A stretch of DNA of 64,000 nucleotides from Lipingzhangella_A rawalii (GTDB taxonomy: Bacteria > Actinomycetota > Actinomycetes > Streptosporangiales > Streptosporangiaceae): assembly GCF_031628175.1 (NCBI RefSeq), contig NZ_JAVLVT010000001.1, forward strand, positions 744,001 through 808,000, given 5' to 3'. Within the stretch, counting starts at the first letter, position 1. Each line of letters opens with the position of its first letter. The notes under the pieces were generated by a model. That model was not told the origin of the DNA and did not search any database. It saw only the letters and a program-made list of their open reading frames with translations. Of this stretch, positions 61,906 to 64,000 are shown one piece after another. The position numbers and the translations under genes were made by a program.

Positions 61906-61968
61906 GAATAGACCGCTGGTTCGGGTCCGGCGTCAGGTGGGGCCGATACCGTTGCCTTGGAAACGGTT

Positions 61969-61992
61969 CCCCCGGCGCTGCGGCGCCGGGGG
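61969..61992 (+). promoter_or_regulatory. Leader hairpin upstream of the ThDP enzyme gene
   Basis: A perfect 10-bp GC stem (61969-61978 with 61983-61992, TGCG loop) lies 30 nt before the GTG start and ends 17 nt before the AAAGGAG ribosome site. It could act as an attenuator or mRNA stabiliser. No T run follows, so it is not a standard terminator. Confidence 0.5.
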
Positions 61993-62021
61993 GCCAACGG
62001 CGATGCAAAGGAGCACTGCCC

Positions 62022-63707
62022 GTGTCTGACCTCCCGCACGCGCGCACGGCCGCAGCCCAGGCCGTGGACGTCCTGGCCGCTGCCGGTGTGCGGCGCTGCT
62101 ACACCGTGCCCGGGGAAAGCTTCCTCGAGCTGACCGATGCCATGGATCAGCACCCGGACTTTACCCTGGTCTCCACGCGCCACGAGGGCGGCGCCAGCTT
62201 CATGGCCGAAGCCGATGCGAAACTGACCGGCATCCCGGCAGTAGCGGCGGCGACCCGGGGCCCTGGCGCGGCAAATCTGGCGGTGGGTGTGCACACCGCC
62301 CAGCAGGACTCCACTCCGATGGTCGTCTTTCTCGGGCAGGTCGAGAGCGATTACCTGGGGCGGGAGGCGTTCCAGGAGGTGGACCTCACCGCGTTCTACC
62401 AGCCCATCACCAAGTGGGCGACCACCGTGCACCGTGCCGATCGGCTGGCCGAGGTCACCGCACAGGCCGTGCGGGTGGCGACCACGGGCCGCCCCGGACC
62501 GGTGGCCATCGCCGTACCGGAGGACCTGTTCGGAGTGCGAACTCCGCAGCTGGAACGCCTCCCGGGCGTGGGCAACATCCCCCGGCCCACTCTCACCACC
62601 GGCGACCGGGACCGGCTGGGTGCGTGGCTGGCCGCTGCCGAGCGTCCCGTCCTCATCGCAGGCGGTGGCACCCGGAGCGCGCGGGAGAGCCTCATGGCCC
62701 TCGCGGAGTGCTACAACATCGGGGTGTTCACCTCATGGCGACGCCAGGATCACTTTCCCAACGACCACCCTCTCTACCTGGGTCATCTGGGTCTGGGCTG
62801 TCCCACCGAGATCGTGGCCACGCTGGAGTCGGCAGATGCAATCCTGGTTGTGGGATCGCGTCTGAGCGAGATCACCACCCAGACCTACCGGCTCCCGGAG
62901 CCGGCACCCCCGGGTGGCACTCCCGCCGTTGCCCAGATCGATATCGATCCCGACCAGATCGGAGCGGTTACCAGGGTCTGGCTCGGCGCGGTCGCGGACG
63001 CCGACGAGGCGCTGTCCGCCCTGACCGAGGTAGCACCTGCCACGGTTCCAGACCGTGACTGGTCCCGTGCCCACACCGCGTGGCTGGACACCACCACCCC
63101 GCCGAGCGAGGTGGCGAACCATGCGGGACCTGGTCTGCATCCAGCGGCGGTTGTGGAACACCTTCGGCATGCACTGCCGGCGGAGACGATCCTGGCGTCC
63201 GACGCGGGGAACTTCGCTGCTTTCGTGCAGCGGGGGTGGCACTTCACTCGGCCGGGAACTCAGCTGGCTCCCACGAGCGGCGCTATGGGTTACGGGGTTC
63301 CCGGTGCCGTGGCCGCGAAGCTCTGCGCTCCCGACCGGTGTGTGGTGGCGCTCGCTGGGGACGGTGGCGCGCTCATGACCGGGCAGGAGCTGGAGACGGC
63401 GGTACGGTTCGGTCTGCCGGTGTTGACGGTGGTGTTCCAGAACGGCCTGTACGGCACCATCGCTATGCACCAGGCCCGACGGCTGGGGCGCACCGCGGCA
63501 GTGACCATCGGTGGACCTCTGGACCTGGCCGAGTGGGCCCGCGGTCTGGGTGCCCACGCTACGTGCGCCACCACACTCGGCGAACTTGACAAGGCCATCG
63601 AGTCCGCACGTGCGCAGACGGACACTCCCACCCTCATCGACGTGCGGGTCGACCCGGACGTGATCAGTCCGACGGCGAACCTCTCGGAGCTGCTGGACGG
63701 CCGGTGA
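62022..63707 (+). CDS. Thiamine-diphosphate-dependent enzyme (acetolactate-synthase-like)
   Basis: 561 aa from GTG 62022 with AAAGGAG 8 nt upstream; the frame to 61866 runs into the opposite gene's start. Three-domain ThDP fold: Glu in YTVPGESFLELTDAM, ATRGPGAANLAVGVHTAQQD, central domain LIAGGGTRSARESLM, and the ThDP/Mg motif GDGGALMTGQELETAVRFGLPVLTVVFQN. It belongs to the acetolactate synthase/pyruvate decarboxylase/benzoylformate decarboxylase superfamily; no small subunit is adjacent, so a biosynthetic IlvB is unlikely. A LysR gene converges on it with a 44-nt overlap and may regulate it. Confidence 0.85.
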   Translation: MSDLPHARTAAAQAVDVLAAAGVRRCYTVPGESFLELTDAMDQHPDFTLVSTRHEGGASFMAEADAKLTGIPAVAAATRGPGAANLAVGVHTAQQDSTPMVVFLGQVESDYLGREAFQEVDLTAFYQPITKWATTVHRADRLAEVTAQAVRVATTGRPGPVAIAVPEDLFGVRTPQLERLPGVGNIPRPTLTTGDRDRLGAWLAAAERPVLIAGGGTRSARESLMALAECYNIGVFTSWRRQDHFPNDHPLYLGHLGLGCPTEIVATLESADAILVVGSRLSEITTQTYRLPEPAPPGGTPAVAQIDIDPDQIGAVTRVWLGAVADADEALSALTEVAPATVPDRDWSRAHTAWLDTTTPPSEVANHAGPGLHPAAVVEHLRHALPAETILASDAGNFAAFVQRGWHFTRPGTQLAPTSGAMGYGVPGAVAAKLCAPDRCVVALAGDGGALMTGQELETAVRFGLPVLTVVFQNGLYGTIAMHQARRLGRTAAVTIGGPLDLAEWARGLGAHATCATTLGELDKAIESARAQTDTPTLIDVRVDPDVISPTANLSELLDGR

Positions 63708-64000
63708 GCGTTGGGTCCGTTTCCGCAGCATCCGTGGTCGGCTGGTCCACGGTATCCGGCGAGTACTGGTAGCGCTGTGCTGCGGTGTGCAGGGCGGCGA
63801 CCGTTGCCCGGACAGCGGGCCGGCGCTCGGAGTCAGTGCGCCAACACACGTACACCTGACGCACCAGTGCCGGCTGGACCGCCACCATGCGCACCCCTTC
63901 CGGAACCGGTCCGCGCCCCAGCCTGGGAATTACCGCAGTTCCCAGACCGGCGCTGATCAGCGCCAGCTTGGTCTGGTGTTCCTCGACCGCATGGGCGATC
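63664..64000 (-). CDS. LysR-family regulator, C-terminal part (cut by window edge)
   Basis: Only the last ~111 codons lie in the window; the stop is at 63664-63666 and the frame runs off position 64000. The visible part is the end of a LysR substrate-binding domain: AHAVEEHQTKLALISAGLGTAVIPRLG, then VRMVAVQPALVRQVYVCWR with the usual 'P...lR..ylvwr' ending, and a helix PAVRATVAALHTAA; the last ~40 residues are disordered. It overlaps the ThDP gene's 3' end by 44 nt in convergent orientation. The DNA-binding part is outside the window. Confidence 0.85.
   Translation of the reverse strand, partial: IAHAVEEHQTKLALISAGLGTAVIPRLGRGPVPEGVRMVAVQPALVRQVYVCWRTDSERRPAVRATVAALHTAAQRYQYSPDTVDQPTTDAAETDPTLTGRPAAPRGSPSD

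Overview
The window comes from a high-GC actinomycete chromosome. It has GTG starts, 4-nt ATGA/GTGA overlaps, ANTAR response regulator pdtaR, bifunctional priA, XRE-DUF5753/DUF397 proteins and an HGxxPAAW protein. The order liv transporter - pdtaR - pyk - gltDB - lgt - trpABC - hisI - hisF/priA/hisH/hisB/hisC/hisD matches, from memory, a conserved block of Streptomyces-type genomes. A filamentous actinobacterium, perhaps of the Nocardiopsaceae, is my inference; the genus cannot be fixed from the sequence.

Region 1 (1-11.9 kb) holds a branched-chain amino-acid type ABC transporter (a + strand binding lipoprotein facing a - strand livH-M-G-F operon, with a perfect 16-bp terminator between them). 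It continues with pdtaR, a tRNA-Leu(CAA), a DUF1266 membrane protein, pyruvate kinase, a cyclase-fold hypothetical and a DUF2784 membrane protein. Region 2 (12-30 kb, nearly all - strand) carries glutamate synthase (gltB, gltD), two tandem paralogous membrane-anchored proteins, then lgt, a DsbA-like thioredoxin and a MauE/DoxX protein in one overlapping run with trpA and trpB. Upstream lie trpC, DUF2752, a CD225/dispanin protein with a 30-bp tandem repeat, HGxxPAAW, TIGR02234 and hisI. trpE, trpD, trpG and trpF are absent here; PriA can supply the TrpF step. Region 3 (30-40.4 kb) has a SIS-domain protein, a heterodimeric ABC exporter with one consistently degenerate ATP site, and the his operon, which includes a 51-aa membrane protein.

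Region 4 (40.5-52.8 kb) is the accessory part. It starts with a ferritin preceded by candidate iron boxes, a DUF2567-like membrane protein and an XRE-DUF5753 regulator. The core is a three-gene cassette: a trypsin-like protease fused to a VMAP-C-like domain, a MoxR-type AAA+ ATPase, and a 1578-residue protein joining a SAV_2336/vWA-like N-terminus to an NB-ARC STAND NTPase and TPRs. A DUF397 protein (opposite strand) and a Trypco1 (trypsin-co-occurring) protein follow. This looks like a complete NTP-regulated, protease-armed biological-conflict or signalling system and is the most interesting part of the window.

Region 5 (52.8-64 kb) has a PaaI-type thioesterase with a strong upstream dyad, a GNAT acetyltransferase, a deoC - aldehyde dehydrogenase - half-length aldehyde dehydrogenase - AraC regulator run, an AzlC/AzlD exporter, a DUF2207 membrane protein, an acetolactate-synthase-like ThDP enzyme with a leader hairpin, and the 3' end of a LysR regulator cut by the window edge.
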